64,000 nucleotides of DNA from Dysgonomonas sp. 216 (GCF_010501065.1 NZ_QVMM01000003.1:156635-220634), one strand, 5' to 3'; shown: positions 8,601-18,367, counted from the first letter of the stretch. Translations and numbers: made by a program. Notes: generated by a model from the sequence alone, not told the origin.

Positions 8601-9068
8601 TTTCATATGTTTATTACGACTTCGCCATGCTTTTCCCGGACCATATGATAATACGATATTACCCAAGCTGTTAAGATAAGTTGTTTCATAACTTGCATCA
8701 TAATCGCCATACACGGCCAGCATATCTTCCTGCATATCAGATTCTGTATAAAAAGAATTTTCACGAAAAGGATCCATTGGTATGGGCAACGTTTTTACCA
8801 CTTCATTGCCATTCATATCATGAACGTAGAATGTTGCAACATGCCTTTTTTCGGGCGATGCTTGTCGTTGTATTTTTTGATTCAAAGTTCCCAAACCATC
8901 ATAAAAGCTATCTTCTATTATGCTTTTTTTTGCGTTCAGATATGTTTTTGCCCTTACTTTATTTACCGGAAGATAATCGTCTCCATTCGATTGGGCTAAT
9001 AAGGCTGTGCTCTGTAAGGAAATAAGGATACCGATAAATACAATAGCTATATATATTAAATTTTTCAT
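5646..9068 (-). CDS. RHS/YD-repeat polymorphic toxin with C-terminal HNH/EndoVII-like nuclease domain
   Basis: This 1140-residue protein has a signal peptide (residues 1-25, ending ALLAQ), a Bacteroidetes RHS N-terminal region, many YD-type repeats (for example YDSRNRCIASRW, YDYDNLGRLKESRF) and the RHS core (FLDYGARMYDPTLARWHVIDP) ending in DPDGR near residue 949. The last 90 residues form a separate domain beginning SREALRNAKDQNGIPRSQQP and containing HYNAGK and a terminal HH. This resembles the HNH/endonuclease VII class of polymorphic toxins, but the usual DH...H pair is not obvious, so activity is uncertain. RHS shells encapsulate and release such toxins. The putative immunity gene overlaps its end. 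Export is implied by the signal peptide, yet no T9SS domain is present. Confidence 0.82.
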   Translation of the reverse strand: MKNLIYIAIVFIGILISLQSTALLAQSNGDDYLPVNKVRAKTYLNAKKSIIEDSFYDGLGTLNQKIQRQASPEKRHVATFYVHDMNGNEVVKTLPIPMDPFRENSFYTESDMQEDMLAVYGDYDASYETTYLNSLGNIVLSYGPGKAWRSRNKHMKTEKTLNWSNDANLKCLWFEASDSKLIWGQVKLAGQAGQGLDEYLEGTLNVIKTTDEDNNISYTFYNSSKQLLLSRQINEEKKYDTYYVYDIYGNLRYVLPPMASDYIASKTSNYGTWINEEDKKVHGYCYSYTYDSRNRCIASRWPGCDWTYYVYDKADRLRMQQNGNQRIENKWTFYKYDAFGRIVIEGVLNKSATWAQMQSAVDANSVVYEEFSTSSRDMYTWRSYPASDQINNTRSLIVNYYDNYNYTQSAQFPELLRTYIAQESRYKKEFIIAALKPTGQRIETLEDTPRNIYKAFTYDETSDEPDVKMTYHLLNGLTIEKFERNKVGHVNKRTVFDTIPGVASTSEKYVYEYDHVGRLIKTNYQVNNETPIVMSEMKYNEHGQLQTKEIYNAKFNTQYLYNIRGWLTYAGNSLFRQNIAYNTENTYPLIGSKKAYYNGNISAVSYGFETDGIGNNYGYGYTYDYDNLGRLKESRFHRIDKYTNGVNMDEFNESLSYDKHGNITDLKRTYTLNAPSWNETVTPDLLQYRYNGNQLQAVDDGERNTATYNTMFFTDRASLGTEYLYDKNGNMVTDYNKRISKIKYNYLNLPYKLQMEEGHVAEYVYDATGTLLYEQELTAKGTSVPMGSLVELTSDNIRFTSYRYYVGNKIYNKSGSGLANLQKTYTEEGTFNIVSKKVRHLAYIKDHLGSVRAEYDLAATAANVKSLRHYYPFGVEFSYKNNSNTLERFNGKQVKTMHGQNFLDYGARMYDPTLARWHVIDPLAEKYYSISPYTYCLNNPVKYIDPDGRQVIIGGPALNQGVANTMIGAINNSDLQDAFILITALTGAPAKFSIESNGVYNIGISFSPATFEDVDAAKSGLLIPAVGGNAVKKLDKNAFNLFDGANSTTNKTSREALRNAKDQNGIPRSQQPDKTSIVRDKNTGKPLKQYEYTNSKGEKVLIRKDNPVKYPDGGSQGKHYNAGKIEEKTDKLKQHHNYDQ

Positions 9069-9089
9069 ACTTCAATTATTAATATTCTA

Positions 9090-11396
9090 TTAATACTGCT
9101 CTTTTGTTCGGAATTTATATTCAAACTCATTCATTACACCCAATTTCCGTGATTCGATCATTTGTAACCTGTCAAATTTATCGTAAGTAAATTTAGAACC
9201 AGAGCCTAAAAAATCTCCGGAAATGTACTCAACCTGCGATGATGGTGTGTATTTATAATGCTTTATTTTTACATCTTTGTTTTGAGCTTTAAATTTTTCA
9301 AAGAAATTATCAACAACAGAAATACCACTCCAATCAGTATTGCTGTTTCTTACTATATTTTGTAAGTCTTCGCCCAGAATTAATGCTGCTTCATCATAAG
9401 TAATATTATCTATAAGCATTGCCGGCTTACGTTTGCCGTAATCCCATATAATTGTTTTTGGAACCTGATCACGCCCTTTATATGTAAGCAAATTACCTTT
9501 CTTATCGTATTGTAAAAATTCATACTCCGTTGTCATGCTGTTAATATCACGTGGCGACGATTCTAATTTTGAAGGAACTAATATGTTTTGATACTCTAGA
9601 ATACCTTCATATTTGGGATGACAGGATGTCCACATACAATGGCAATAGCGCATTGAGTCTTTTATTCCAGCCTGTTTAAATGTAACTCTTTCCGCTCCGG
9701 CAGCTATTCCATTTATAGTTTTTCTTATTTCTACAGGACTACCTATTCTAAACTGGTTTTCTAATTCTTTTAGTTCTGAATTTTGATTTTGTAGAAATAT
9801 ATCCGTCGGGTACCGATATAGTGTTTCGTATACATTTCCTGTTTGGTCTGTCACTATTTCTTTATGTAATTGGCTAACCCAAACCATTCTATCTTCACCA
9901 ACAGGAGTACCTCGATAACTGTATGATGAATACTTATCTCTCTTTATATACAGAGGTCTTTCATTTTTTATATAATCTTTTATTATAGTTTGACTAACTG
10001 ACTTATTATTCTCTTTTTCTATATAAGTTCTGGTTTCTTTTATTACATCATATTTTTGATAATACCGTTTATACTCATTACCTTTTTTAGCAAACCACAA
10101 CCTAAACTGCCCTGTTCCTTCATACATATTTGCTTCTATAAAAAACGAAGCCATGTCAATAGCTAAACTTGAATAATTTGATTTAAAGTGAGTATGAGCA
10201 ATATCACTATATTTATATTCTATAATTTCAGTTATGTCTTTATTATCAAGATAACTATATGTTGTTTGTTTTTTTAACTTTCCTGTCATATAATCCAAAT
10301 CGGGAAAAGAAAAATCTGAAGATAGATAATTTATTTCAGTACTGCCTATAGTTGAATAAACGGCCTTCCTGAACTCTTCTAATATATCTCCCTCATAGTT
10401 TGTATATTCATATTCATTTATCATTGCAGTACCTACAGCATCAAACCTTATCTCTGTAACATTAGAATAACCAATATGGTATCCTGAGCTGTTAGACAAT
10501 GGTATTATAGGAGTAATAAAATTTTTGGAGACAGCAATTTCATTTTCATAACCATATTCCTGTGGATATACTTTGGCATTAAATGATATTGTATTCATAG
10601 GAATCGTATATAATATTCCGCTTTCTAGAGCTCCTTTCATTTTCTTATAGGAATATTCTTTTTTCGACTTAAATATCTTGAAAGTCCCATTCATAGATGC
10701 ATTGTCAATATCGTAATCTGTAATTCTTTTTATACGTAGCCCTCCGGCTTGTTGAACATCTGCTGTATACTTTAAAGTGAAAAAATCGGGATTATCAAGA
10801 CTCCAACAGGAAGATATTAGGCAATGTTCATACTTATTAAATGATTTGTCAATGTATCGTTTATACCTATTAGCTTCATATTCAAAAATGCTACATCCTC
10901 CGGTCGGATAATTTATCCTCGTTAAAATACCATTCGGATACTTATCTAATAAATCGAAACTCTTATCGTAGCCCCAATAGTCAACAAAATCATCTAAATA
11001 CAATCGGACATTTTTATAATTGTGATATTCGAAAGAATAGGATTTCTCTGGACTAGAAAAGTTTGAGGAAAAAGAGACTTTTGTAAGAAATAAGCGTTCG
11101 CTTTCTTTCAGATCATCTGCACGATCCCCTTCTTCGTTATAATAAAAATTTATTTGTTGACTTTTATGTCCTTCTCCTACGTTTGGTCCTGTTTTTTCAT
11201 ATAAATCAATATTGTCTAATCTTTGCCATCTTAAACCCAAAATTGGTTTGTCATAATATGCTCCAGAAAAATAACTAGGCCATCTCACATATTGCGAACT
11301 ACCGAACAATCGAACAGGTGCTCCTCCCCATTCATGGTCTTGTTTCACTTTTTTTATTTGCAGATAAGGATACCTTAAATTTCTATCAATGTACAA
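9090..11396 (-). pseudogene. RHS shell protein, C-terminal part of a frameshifted gene
   Basis: This 768-residue frame has no good start (a TTG at 11396) and no signal peptide. It continues the previous gene's protein: IIWDYGKRKPAMLIDN and YTPSSQVEYISGDFLGSGSKFTYDKFDRLQMIE are YD-repeat sequences usually found in the second half of large Bacteroidetes RHS-associated proteins. It overlaps the upstream frame by 22 bases in another phase. Removing one TA from the TATATAT tract near 11395-11404 would join them into a protein of about 1220 residues. It ends 22 bases before the toxin-bearing RHS gene starts and lacks the RHS core and toxin, so it probably acted as a shell or chaperone-like partner. 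Confidence 0.65.
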
Positions 11397-12748
11397 TATA
11401 TACTACCTTTTTCCATCATAAAATCAGTATAACTACCAAAAGGAAATGTTCCTTCGTTCCGAGAACATGATTCGACTCCACGTCCAAAAGGAATATTTTT
11501 ATATGGACGCTCATGGGAGTCACTACTATAAAAAGCCATTGCCTGCTTGTTGGGGACATGAAATATTTCTGTCAGATATACCGGAGATATCAAATTCCCT
11601 CCAATATAAGTTCGATCTCCATTATATTGATTCCCAAATCTATTTAATTCATCCATATTTTTGTAGTAATAACCTCCATTGCCCCCATAAAAAGAATTTT
11701 CTTTGTATTTATAGAAGTCGGCAATGAATGGACCTCTGTTATAGCTAAGCTCAAATAAAGTATTACCGTATTTATCTATTACTTTTGTTAAATACCAAGC
11801 ATTTGCAATCCAACGATCTTTCCATTTCATTCCTTCGGCCAACTTCCATTCTCCTGCTCCGTTAATACTTGAATAAAAACAATGATTATCTAATTTCGAT
11901 TCTCCAAAAATATTTTGATTAAAAAAATCCATCGAAAACTCTATTGCATTTATATCGTATCCAAACTCATAGAGAGTGCCTTCATCATCCCGTAAACGAA
12001 ATCCAGCAATTACTGTAGGAAATGGAAACTTGGAAGGTATAACATCTCTGTATTGTTCTCCTTCTTCTACATATCCAGCATATCCAAATATTGGTGCTAT
12101 AAAATTATGTTCTTCATCTCGATCCAATATTTTATCTCGTGATCTGGATGCCCGAAAGATAACCTCAATATTCCAATCGCTTTGCACATGCCACTGTTTA
12201 TCTGAACCGTAAAAAAACTTTCCTGTTTTCCCCATGACATTAAAAGTAAATACATCAGCTTCTAAATCAAGTGCATTCCCATTGTTTTCAAAATTTGCTA
12301 AATAGTTATAATTATTACTTTCTACAATTTCAAAAAAGCCACCTTTTTCCACAACCCATGATTCACCATTACTAGGATCTACGGCATCTGAACAACCATT
12401 CATTCGGGGTAATTCATCCTCATACCCATGAACAGTGCGTGTGATTACTCCTCCGGCAACCAAGCTCCAATTTTGTCCAACTGATGAAGGATGTTGGTTT
12501 ATCCTGATCCCAGAAGCATCATAACTAAGATACACTGGCATGTCAACAATTCCGTTTTTGAATTCATGAATGGGAATTGTTACATTAGGTGTTCCTGTAA
12601 ATAAAGATACCGGAACATCCCCGAATTTACCCAAACTTGCAGCATTTGGACTCTGTATATTTACAGGCATAGGTCTTTGTATCGAATGGTCTGCATTAAC
12701 ATAGATAGAAAAAAACAAACATAATATTGGCAATAGCTTCTTTTTCAT
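11375..12748 (-). pseudogene. RHS-associated exported protein, N-terminal part of a frameshifted gene
   Basis: This 457-residue frame starts with a signal peptide (residues 1-19, ending YVNADH) and carries the hallmark N-terminus of large Bacteroidetes RHS-associated proteins: PNAASLGKFGDVPVSLFTGTPNVTIPI, then YDASGIRI and GQNWSLVAGGVITRTVHG. Family members normally run on for about 700 more residues; here a stop intervenes and the remainder lies in the next frame (9090-11396). The gene lies between the T9SS-sorted protein, 18 bases upstream, and the rest of the RHS operon. Confidence 0.65.
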
Positions 12749-12766
12749 AGCTTTTATTTTGAGTTA

Positions 12767-13966
12767 TTAGTTTTTTAAAATTTTTTCAACAATCTGTTCA
12801 TTACCTATATTAAAATGAAGAAAATAGGTACCACTGCTTAATCCAAAACAGTTAATAGACTCTTGGTATAGACCTGCTTGTTTGTTATATTGGTATATTC
12901 CGGTGATTTTCTTACCACTTACATCATATAATGAAATACTTACATCAACATCGTATGTCAGATAATATTCTATATTTAGTAGTGAAGCAATTGGATTAGG
13001 ATAAAAGTTATAGGCAAAGTTGTTATTATATTTAAACTCTCCGATGTTTTTTTCATTCAGATCAGACTTTGGTTTTAAACTATTGTGAAGGCTATCTAAA
13101 ACTGACAAGTTTTCACTATCATCAGCTAAGTAATAATGTTTCAATGGAGAATAAAAAAATGCCAACTTAAAAAACTCTTTGGTATGTTCATTATTGGTAG
13201 TACTCTTTGTTGTCTCGAAGATGGGATATCGATAGCCAGTAGCATACCATTGATAAGTTTCTATTTCAATGGTTTCTGAATCTGTAGATAAATAATACCT
13301 TATACTGTCAATTTCTAATAAATGAGCATCTTTTATCTCATCGCTAGTCAACAATGGAGATAATTTTTCTATGTATTTTTTATTAGTCTTTATCCGTAAA
13401 ATATTATTTAAAGTATCTTTATTAGGAAGTATAATCATGCCTGAGGCATCAACTATCTGTGATTGAACACCGATTACATCCAAAGATAAAAAATCACAAT
13501 ATTTACCTTTTCCTTCATAATACTTAAAATAAGACTTCCCATATATTTCTGGAAATATCTTTGTTATTTCAGGGCGAATATTTATCATTTTTGTTTTAGG
13601 ATTTTCATATCCTTTCAGGAACAATGAATCATTTATTATATGGTAATAATATCTTGTATCATGTTCGATACCAACTATTACTGTTTCTTTCTCTTGTAGA
13701 TTAAGAACAATACTGTCTCCAGCTAATAAATAAGTTGAATCATTTAACATCCAAGGTTTAGTGTATGATAGTATATATGATTCATTTATGGTTTGTAATT
13801 TGCTAAAATCCCAGACTACATTTTGTCCCGATCGTCCTGGGTCTTTATATTCTATCTGTTGCTTAATAATCTCATCTCCAATACGGATAACATTGTTTTT
13901 GTGTGTTATTTGTGCAGATAAAGACAATACAAGGAATAATAAAAGTAGGGTTAATGACATTCTCAT
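12767..13966 (-). CDS. Secreted protein with T9SS type A C-terminal sorting domain
   Basis: This 399-residue protein has an N-terminal signal peptide (LLLLFLVLSLSAQ, cleavage near residue 19) and, from about residue 315, a type A T9SS sorting domain: NFYPNPIASLLNIEYY, then VDVSISLYDVSGKKI, SSGTYFLHFNIGNEQIVEKILK. That signal sends proteins across the outer membrane through the Por system. The middle 290 residues are not recognised. It is the first gene of a same-strand set with the two RHS genes and the immunity gene (18-base gap to the next), so it may be the exported partner of the RHS shell. That link is inferred from position. Confidence 0.8.
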   Translation of the reverse strand: MRMSLTLLLLFLVLSLSAQITHKNNVIRIGDEIIKQQIEYKDPGRSGQNVVWDFSKLQTINESYILSYTKPWMLNDSTYLLAGDSIVLNLQEKETVIVGIEHDTRYYYHIINDSLFLKGYENPKTKMINIRPEITKIFPEIYGKSYFKYYEGKGKYCDFLSLDVIGVQSQIVDASGMIILPNKDTLNNILRIKTNKKYIEKLSPLLTSDEIKDAHLLEIDSIRYYLSTDSETIEIETYQWYATGYRYPIFETTKSTTNNEHTKEFFKLAFFYSPLKHYYLADDSENLSVLDSLHNSLKPKSDLNEKNIGEFKYNNNFAYNFYPNPIASLLNIEYYLTYDVDVSISLYDVSGKKITGIYQYNKQAGLYQESINCFGLSSGTYFLHFNIGNEQIVEKILKN

Positions 13967-14218
13967 AGCATTGTTGGTTATTTATTTAATATTTGTTTTT
14001 TTGCTTAAAAATAAAAAAAATTATATAAACAATATAATTCGGAAGCAAAATAATTACACTTTCTTAAAATTTATAATGCAGCAATGCTATACCTTTATAG
14101 AAGAAATGAGTACAAAAATTATCCAAGTAAATCTTTGCTGGGATTAAGTAATAATTTCGGAAGCTTTTTTCGAGAAAGAATTAAAATTTGTGAATACAAA
14201 TAATTTGTGTAAAAAGAG

Positions 14219-14291
14219 TCGGGATGAGATGACTCGAACATCCGACCTCCACGTCCCGAACGTGGCGCGCTACCAACTGTGCTACATCCCG
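14219..14291 (-). tRNA. tRNA-Pro (anticodon CGG)
   Basis: A 73-nt cloverleaf on the minus strand: acceptor CGGGATG/CATCCCG, D-arm GCAC/GCGC, anticodon stem CCACG/CGTGG with loop TTCGGGA (anticodon CGG, proline codon CCG), T-arm GGATG/CATCT around TTCGAGT, discriminator A, no encoded CCA. The acceptor stem is identical to that of tRNA-Pro(GGG) at 4.1 kb. Confidence 0.95.
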
Positions 14292-14354
14292 ATTTGTAGC
14301 ACAAATTTAAACCTATTTCTATTGTCAAACAAGAATTATGTTAAAAAAATAATG

Positions 14355-15665
14355 TTACTGATTATCTTTTGTCTTATAAATATTACTGAATTTGGGTAAA
14401 ATAAGTAGTCGTAAAGATACATCATAGTTCAAATAGCTCCATATCCAGTCAAGAAATACCGAAACTTTGTTCTTCATACCAACAATCGATAGAATATGCA
14501 CTATCAGCCATAACCACCAGGCTACAATACCACTAAACTTAAATTTGCCTAAATCGGCAACAGCTGCATTACGACCAATTGTTGCAAGCGATCCTCGGTC
14601 AGAATAGACGAACTTTTTGAAGTCAGTTTCCTTGTTCGCATTACGATTCAAGTTTTTTGCCAAATTTTGAGCCATTTGCATTGCTACCTGAGCTACCTGA
14701 GGATGTCCTTTCGAGCTCTTCTCCGAAATTAAAATGCATGTATCTCCAATCGAAAATATATCATTATACCCCTTTACTCTGTTGCATTCATCAACAACCA
14801 TGCGCCCACGATTGTATGCATCTTCATTTAAGCCTGTAATTGTGTTTGGTTTAATGCCTGCAACCCATAATACATTGCTCGAAATAATACGGGTACCATC
14901 ACTAATTTCTACACACAAATCTTCGTAGCTTTTAACCGATTTATCCTGATGCAGAATTACTCCACGGTTTGCTAAAGTATTTGCAGCATTAGCAGATGCG
15001 TTTTCTGACATACCAAATAATAGGCGAGGGGAGGCATCTACTAAATGTATCTCCATTTTAGAAAAATCGAGCTCCGGATAGTCTTTAGGCAATATCGTTT
15101 TTTTCATATCCGCTAAAGCACCGGCTAATTCAACACCTGTAGCTCCACCACCAACAATAACAAATGTCAGTAATCGTTTTAATTCATCTTCATTTTTTGC
15201 ATTCAAGGCATTCTCTAAACTCATAAGAATACGATTTCTCATAAGCAGAGCCTCGGGAATAGATTTTAAAGCAAAAGTTGTTTCCCTAAGCTGTTCATTT
15301 CCAAAGAAATTAGTATCGCACCCTGTCGCAATAACCAAATAATCGTATTTTATTTCGCCAATTGTGGTTTCTACAATTTTTGATTCAGAGTTTATATGTT
15401 TAGCTTGGCAAGTTCTAAAATGAAAATCTTTCTCGTTTTGAAATGCTTTGCGGTGAGGGTAAGAGATAGAACTCGGCTCGAGACCACCTGTAGCTACCTG
15501 ATAAAAAAGAGGTTGGAACTGGTAATAATTTACCTTGTCGATAAGAACAACCTGATAGGCTTTATGGTTTATTTTTTTTGCCATCTGTAAACCAGCAAAA
15601 CCACCACCAATAATTACAATTCTTTTCTTCCCTTTACTATTGGGAATGTTAGTTATTGATTCCAC
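14355..15665 (-). CDS. ndh: Type II NADH dehydrogenase (NDH-2)
   Basis: This 436-residue flavoprotein has two Rossmann nucleotide sites: FAD binding at IVIIGGGFAGLQMA (about residues 17-30) and NAD binding at FVIVGGGATGVELAGALADM (about 168-187). IFSIGDTC is the second FAD-binding block. The C-terminal segment WWLWLIVHILSIVGM is hydrophobic and fits the membrane-associating end of NDH-2. It oxidises NADH and reduces quinone without pumping ions, bypassing Nqr. It appears to stand alone; DedA is upstream on the same strand, with a terminator between. Confidence 0.92.
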   Translation of the reverse strand: MESITNIPNSKGKKRIVIIGGGFAGLQMAKKINHKAYQVVLIDKVNYYQFQPLFYQVATGGLEPSSISYPHRKAFQNEKDFHFRTCQAKHINSESKIVETTIGEIKYDYLVIATGCDTNFFGNEQLRETTFALKSIPEALLMRNRILMSLENALNAKNEDELKRLLTFVIVGGGATGVELAGALADMKKTILPKDYPELDFSKMEIHLVDASPRLLFGMSENASANAANTLANRGVILHQDKSVKSYEDLCVEISDGTRIISSNVLWVAGIKPNTITGLNEDAYNRGRMVVDECNRVKGYNDIFSIGDTCILISEKSSKGHPQVAQVAMQMAQNLAKNLNRNANKETDFKKFVYSDRGSLATIGRNAAVADLGKFKFSGIVAWWLWLIVHILSIVGMKNKVSVFLDWIWSYLNYDVSLRLLILPKFSNIYKTKDNQ

Positions 15666-15717
15666 TTTAAGTCAAAAGCTTTTACTGTTTAACAATCTTT
15701 TTTTCTCTATTACAAAA

Positions 15718-15746
15718 AAAGAACCTTTTGATTAAAAGATTCTTTT
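15718..15746 (-). terminator. Intrinsic terminator of the dedA-like gene
   Basis: AAAGAAcCTTTT and AAAAGaTTCTTT form a 12-bp stem with one mismatch around GATT. On the minus strand it is followed by a seven-base T-run, 15 bases after the DedA stop. Confidence 0.7.
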
Positions 15747-15760
15747 CATAGTATGTTACG

Positions 15761-16432
15761 TTATGCTGTTTTATCCGAACCTTTCATCTTTGCCCGAACA
15801 ATCTCAAATATACCCGGCATTATTGATATGATTATGATCAAAACAACAATTAGCTTCAAATTATTTTGAACAAACTGAAAATCACCAACAAAATATCCTA
15901 ACAAACAGAATATAGAAATCCAAGCTACTCCACCTATCACATTAAACGAAAAGAAATGCTTATAAGTCATTTTTCCCATACCTGCTACAAATGGAGCAAA
16001 TGTTCTTACAATAGGTACAAATCGTGCAATTATAATCGTTTTGCCACCGTGCTTTTCGTAAAAATGATTTGTTTTCTCCAGATAACTTTGTTTGAATATT
16101 TTTGAATTCGGATTTCGAAATAATTTTTCGCCAAAGAATCGCCCAATTGTATAGTTTAACGCATCTCCAAGAACAGCTGCCACAATTAATACTCCTACCA
16201 ATACAGTTATATTTAGGTCATTATCTGGTCTGTGTGCTAGTATTCCGGTTAAAAAAAGAAGCGAATCGCCCGGCAAAAAAGGAGTAACAACCAATCCTGT
16301 CTCACAGAATATAATAAGAAACAGAATTGCATATACCCACATTCCATATGTATTAACTAATGTATCGAGGGTAGTTTCGGTTTCAGTTAATAATTGAACA
16401 AGAAAATTCCAAATTTCATGAAAAAGTTCCAT
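15761..16432 (-). CDS. DedA/VTT family membrane protein
   Basis: This 223-residue integral membrane protein carries the DedA signatures [22 protein letters not shown] (about residues 42-63) and [19 protein letters not shown] (about 141-159), with hydrophobic segments before, between and after them. DedA proteins are proton-dependent transporters; some bacterial members recycle undecaprenyl phosphate or phosphatidylethanolamine. Which lipid this one handles cannot be seen. A CAAAGATA box at 16479-16486 (TAnnTTTG on the minus strand) lies 47 bases before the start and is the likely promoter. Confidence 0.88.
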   Translation of the reverse strand: MELFHEIWNFLVQLLTETETTLDTLVNTYGMWVYAILFLIIFCETGLVVTPFLPGDSLLFLTGILAHRPDNDLNITVLVGVLIVAAVLGDALNYTIGRFFGEKLFRNPNSKIFKQSYLEKTNHFYEKHGGKTIIIARFVPIVRTFAPFVAGMGKMTYKHFFSFNVIGGVAWISIFCLLGYFVGDFQFVQNNLKLIVVLIIIISIMPGIFEIVRAKMKGSDKTA

Positions 16433-16626
16433 ATATTTTTATTTATGTAATCTATTCTCTTTTTTATGTTTTACAGCACAAAGATAGTCAATTTATCAGA
16501 ACAATAAAGCTAATATAAATCGCATCCTATAGTTAATTGCAAAAAGCTTTTTCTATTTGATATCCAAAGTTATCAATATTAAAACAAAATGACGATTTAG
16601 CTTTTTATAACGTTACAGAAAATACA

Positions 16627-16655
16627 AAAGCAACCTAAATAAATTAGATTGCTTT
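16627..16655 (-). terminator. Terminator after superoxide dismutase
   Basis: AAAGCAAcCTAA pairs with TTAGaTTGCTTT around ATAAA, 25 bases past the sod stop, with a modest T stretch on the minus strand. Confidence 0.55.
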
Positions 16656-16679
16656 CATTTTATAAAGAATATCAATGTA

Positions 16680-17360
16680 TTAGTAACGTCCTTCCACAGC
16701 ATTCCAATCAATTATCTTCCATATTTCAGAAAGATGATCGGCACGTCTGTTCTGATAATCCAAATAATAAGCATGTTCCCAAACATCAAAACCTAATAGG
16801 GGAGTAAGCCCCTTTGTTACAGGATTACCTGCGTTTGGTTCTTTTTCGATAGATAGTTTTCCTGAAGCATCTTTGGCCAACCAAACCCAACCTGATCCAA
16901 ATAAACCAGCTCCGGCTGTATTTAATTCTTTTTTGAAATTTTCGAATGATCCCCATTTAGCATTAATTGCTTCAGCTAATTTACCTTTTGGTTCACCACC
17001 TCCGTTAGGCGAGAACGATAAAAAGTATATATTATGGTTAAGGGTTTGCCCTGCATTATTGAAAATAGCTCCATCGCTTTCTTTTACAATAGTTTCTAAA
17101 TCAGCATTTTCAAATTTAGTACCAACTACCAGATTATTAAGATTATTAATATAGGTTTGAAGGTGTTTACCATAATGAAGTTCAATTGTTTGCTTACTGA
17201 TTACAGGTTCTAGTGCGTTTGTTGCATAAGGCAACTTTGGTAATTCAAATTTCATAATTTTTTCGTTTTTATTATTTGTTAATATTTCGTTATTGTTTGC
17301 TGTAGCATTTATTACTACCATAAAACATATGATTAATGTTATCGAAATAATTCTATTCAT
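16680..17360 (-). CDS. sodB: Superoxide dismutase (Fe/Mn), possibly exported
   Basis: This 226-residue reading frame contains a complete Fe/Mn superoxide dismutase: ligand His in ELHYGKHLQTYINNLN, His in TLNHNIYF, and Asp/His in DVWEHAYYLDY; GLFGSGWVWLA and GGGEPKG are also family blocks. It converts superoxide to peroxide and oxygen. The first 35 residues are unusual: MNRIISITLIICFMVVINATANN looks like a signal peptide, while a normal cytoplasmic start is available at Met36 (MKFELPKLPYA, position 17255). Which start is used decides whether the enzyme is periplasmic or cytosolic. The only convincing -7 box (CAAACATA, 17483-17490) lies upstream of both. Confidence 0.92.
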   Translation of the reverse strand: MNRIISITLIICFMVVINATANNNEILTNNKNEKIMKFELPKLPYATNALEPVISKQTIELHYGKHLQTYINNLNNLVVGTKFENADLETIVKESDGAIFNNAGQTLNHNIYFLSFSPNGGGEPKGKLAEAINAKWGSFENFKKELNTAGAGLFGSGWVWLAKDASGKLSIEKEPNAGNPVTKGLTPLLGFDVWEHAYYLDYQNRRADHLSEIWKIIDWNAVEGRY

Positions 17361-17628
17361 TTTTATATATTCCTTCTGGTTCTATCAAATTAACAAACAG
17401 AAACCAATATTGTTTATCAATAAATTATAGATTCTCTCTAATTCTCATAGGTATTATATATATAGTAAACAAATTACAGTCGCAAACATATATAAATATA
17501 TTTGTTCTATAATTACCATTATGTTTAATAATAGGTTTTAAATATTGAAAATTAATCTTCTATGACTCCCATTCTTACTTTTCTATTTTTACTCCACTTC
17601 AGACTCTAAAGATAATATGCCACAAAAA
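17361..17628. other. Gene-free spacer upstream of sod
   Basis: About 270 bases very rich in A and T. The only signal seen is a minus-strand TAnnTTTG box (CAAACATA, 17483-17490) for sod. No open frame, hairpin or repeat was recognised. Confidence 0.6.
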
Positions 17629-17661
17629 ATTGCACTCATTTGTAGGCTTTTTATACATTTG
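17629..17661 (+). promoter_or_regulatory. Promoter of trmD
   Basis: TTG at 17630-17632 and TACATTTG at 17654-17661, 21 bases apart. The -7 box lies 28 bases before the ATG at 17690, which argues against the longer in-frame start at 17630. Confidence 0.65.
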
Positions 17662-17689
17662 CAGTCTATTATTTCAACTTAGTATAAAA

Positions 17690-18367
17690 ATGAGAATAGA
17701 TATAATATCAGTATTACCTGAGATAGTTGAAGGATCGGTCAATTTTTCAATCTTAAAAAAAGCACAAGATAAAAATCTAGCAGAAATTGTAATTCACAAT
17801 CTCAGGGATTACACTAACGACAAACATCGCCGTGTAGATGATTATCCGTTTGGTGGCGAAGCTGGAATGGTTATCCAAATTGAACCGGTTGACAATATTA
17901 TATCTTATTTGAAAAATCAGAGAAATTACGATGAAATAATATTTACTTCTCCAGATGGAGAACAATTTAATCAGAAGATGGCTAATACAATGTCATCTAT
18001 GGATAACATTATTATTTTGTGCGGGCATTATAAAGGAATTGATTACAGAATACGTGAACATTTAATTACCAAAGAAATATCTATTGGCGATTTTGTTCTT
18101 ACAGGTGGCGAACTTGTAGCCGCAATGATTGCCGATGCTATTGTACGTGTTATTCCCGGAGCTATCGGAGATGAGCAATCTGCCCTCTCCGACTCTTTTC
18201 AGGATAATTTATTGGCTCCTCCGGTATATACCCGCCCTGCTGACTACAAGGGCTGGAAAGTACCTGAAATACTACTATCAGGTCATCAAAAGAATATTGA
18301 TGATTGGAAATTGCAGAAAGCAGTTGAACGTACCAAACTTTTAAGACCGGATTTATTGTCTGATTAA
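17690..18367 (+). CDS. trmD: tRNA (guanine-37-N1)-methyltransferase
   Basis: This 225-residue SPOUT methyltransferase makes m1G37 in tRNAs next to the anticodon, which prevents +1 frameshifting. The start [15 protein letters not shown] is the normal TrmD N-terminus. [11 protein letters not shown] and GDFVLTGGE are the trefoil-knot motifs binding S-adenosylmethionine, and [19 protein letters not shown] is the characteristic C-terminal tRNA-binding block. A longer in-frame extension to 17630 lies over the promoter and lacks family similarity. It converges on pyrD with a 13-base gap. Confidence 0.96.
   Translation: MRIDIISVLPEIVEGSVNFSILKKAQDKNLAEIVIHNLRDYTNDKHRRVDDYPFGGEAGMVIQIEPVDNIISYLKNQRNYDEIIFTSPDGEQFNQKMANTMSSMDNIIILCGHYKGIDYRIREHLITKEISIGDFVLTGGELVAAMIADAIVRVIPGAIGDEQSALSDSFQDNLLAPPVYTRPADYKGWKVPEILLSGHQKNIDDWKLQKAVERTKLLRPDLLSD

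Noticed and set aside
6064..9025. Several plus-strand open frames of 60-123 codons
   Set aside because: They are antisense shadows of the long RHS toxin gene, whose minus-strand frame carries signal peptide, repeats and core.
14119..14399. Short open frames on both strands
   Set aside because: They run across tRNA-Pro(CGG) and do not resemble proteins.
17630..17689. Longer N-terminus for TrmD
   Set aside because: It would be read across the -33/-7 promoter region and adds 20 residues absent from the family.
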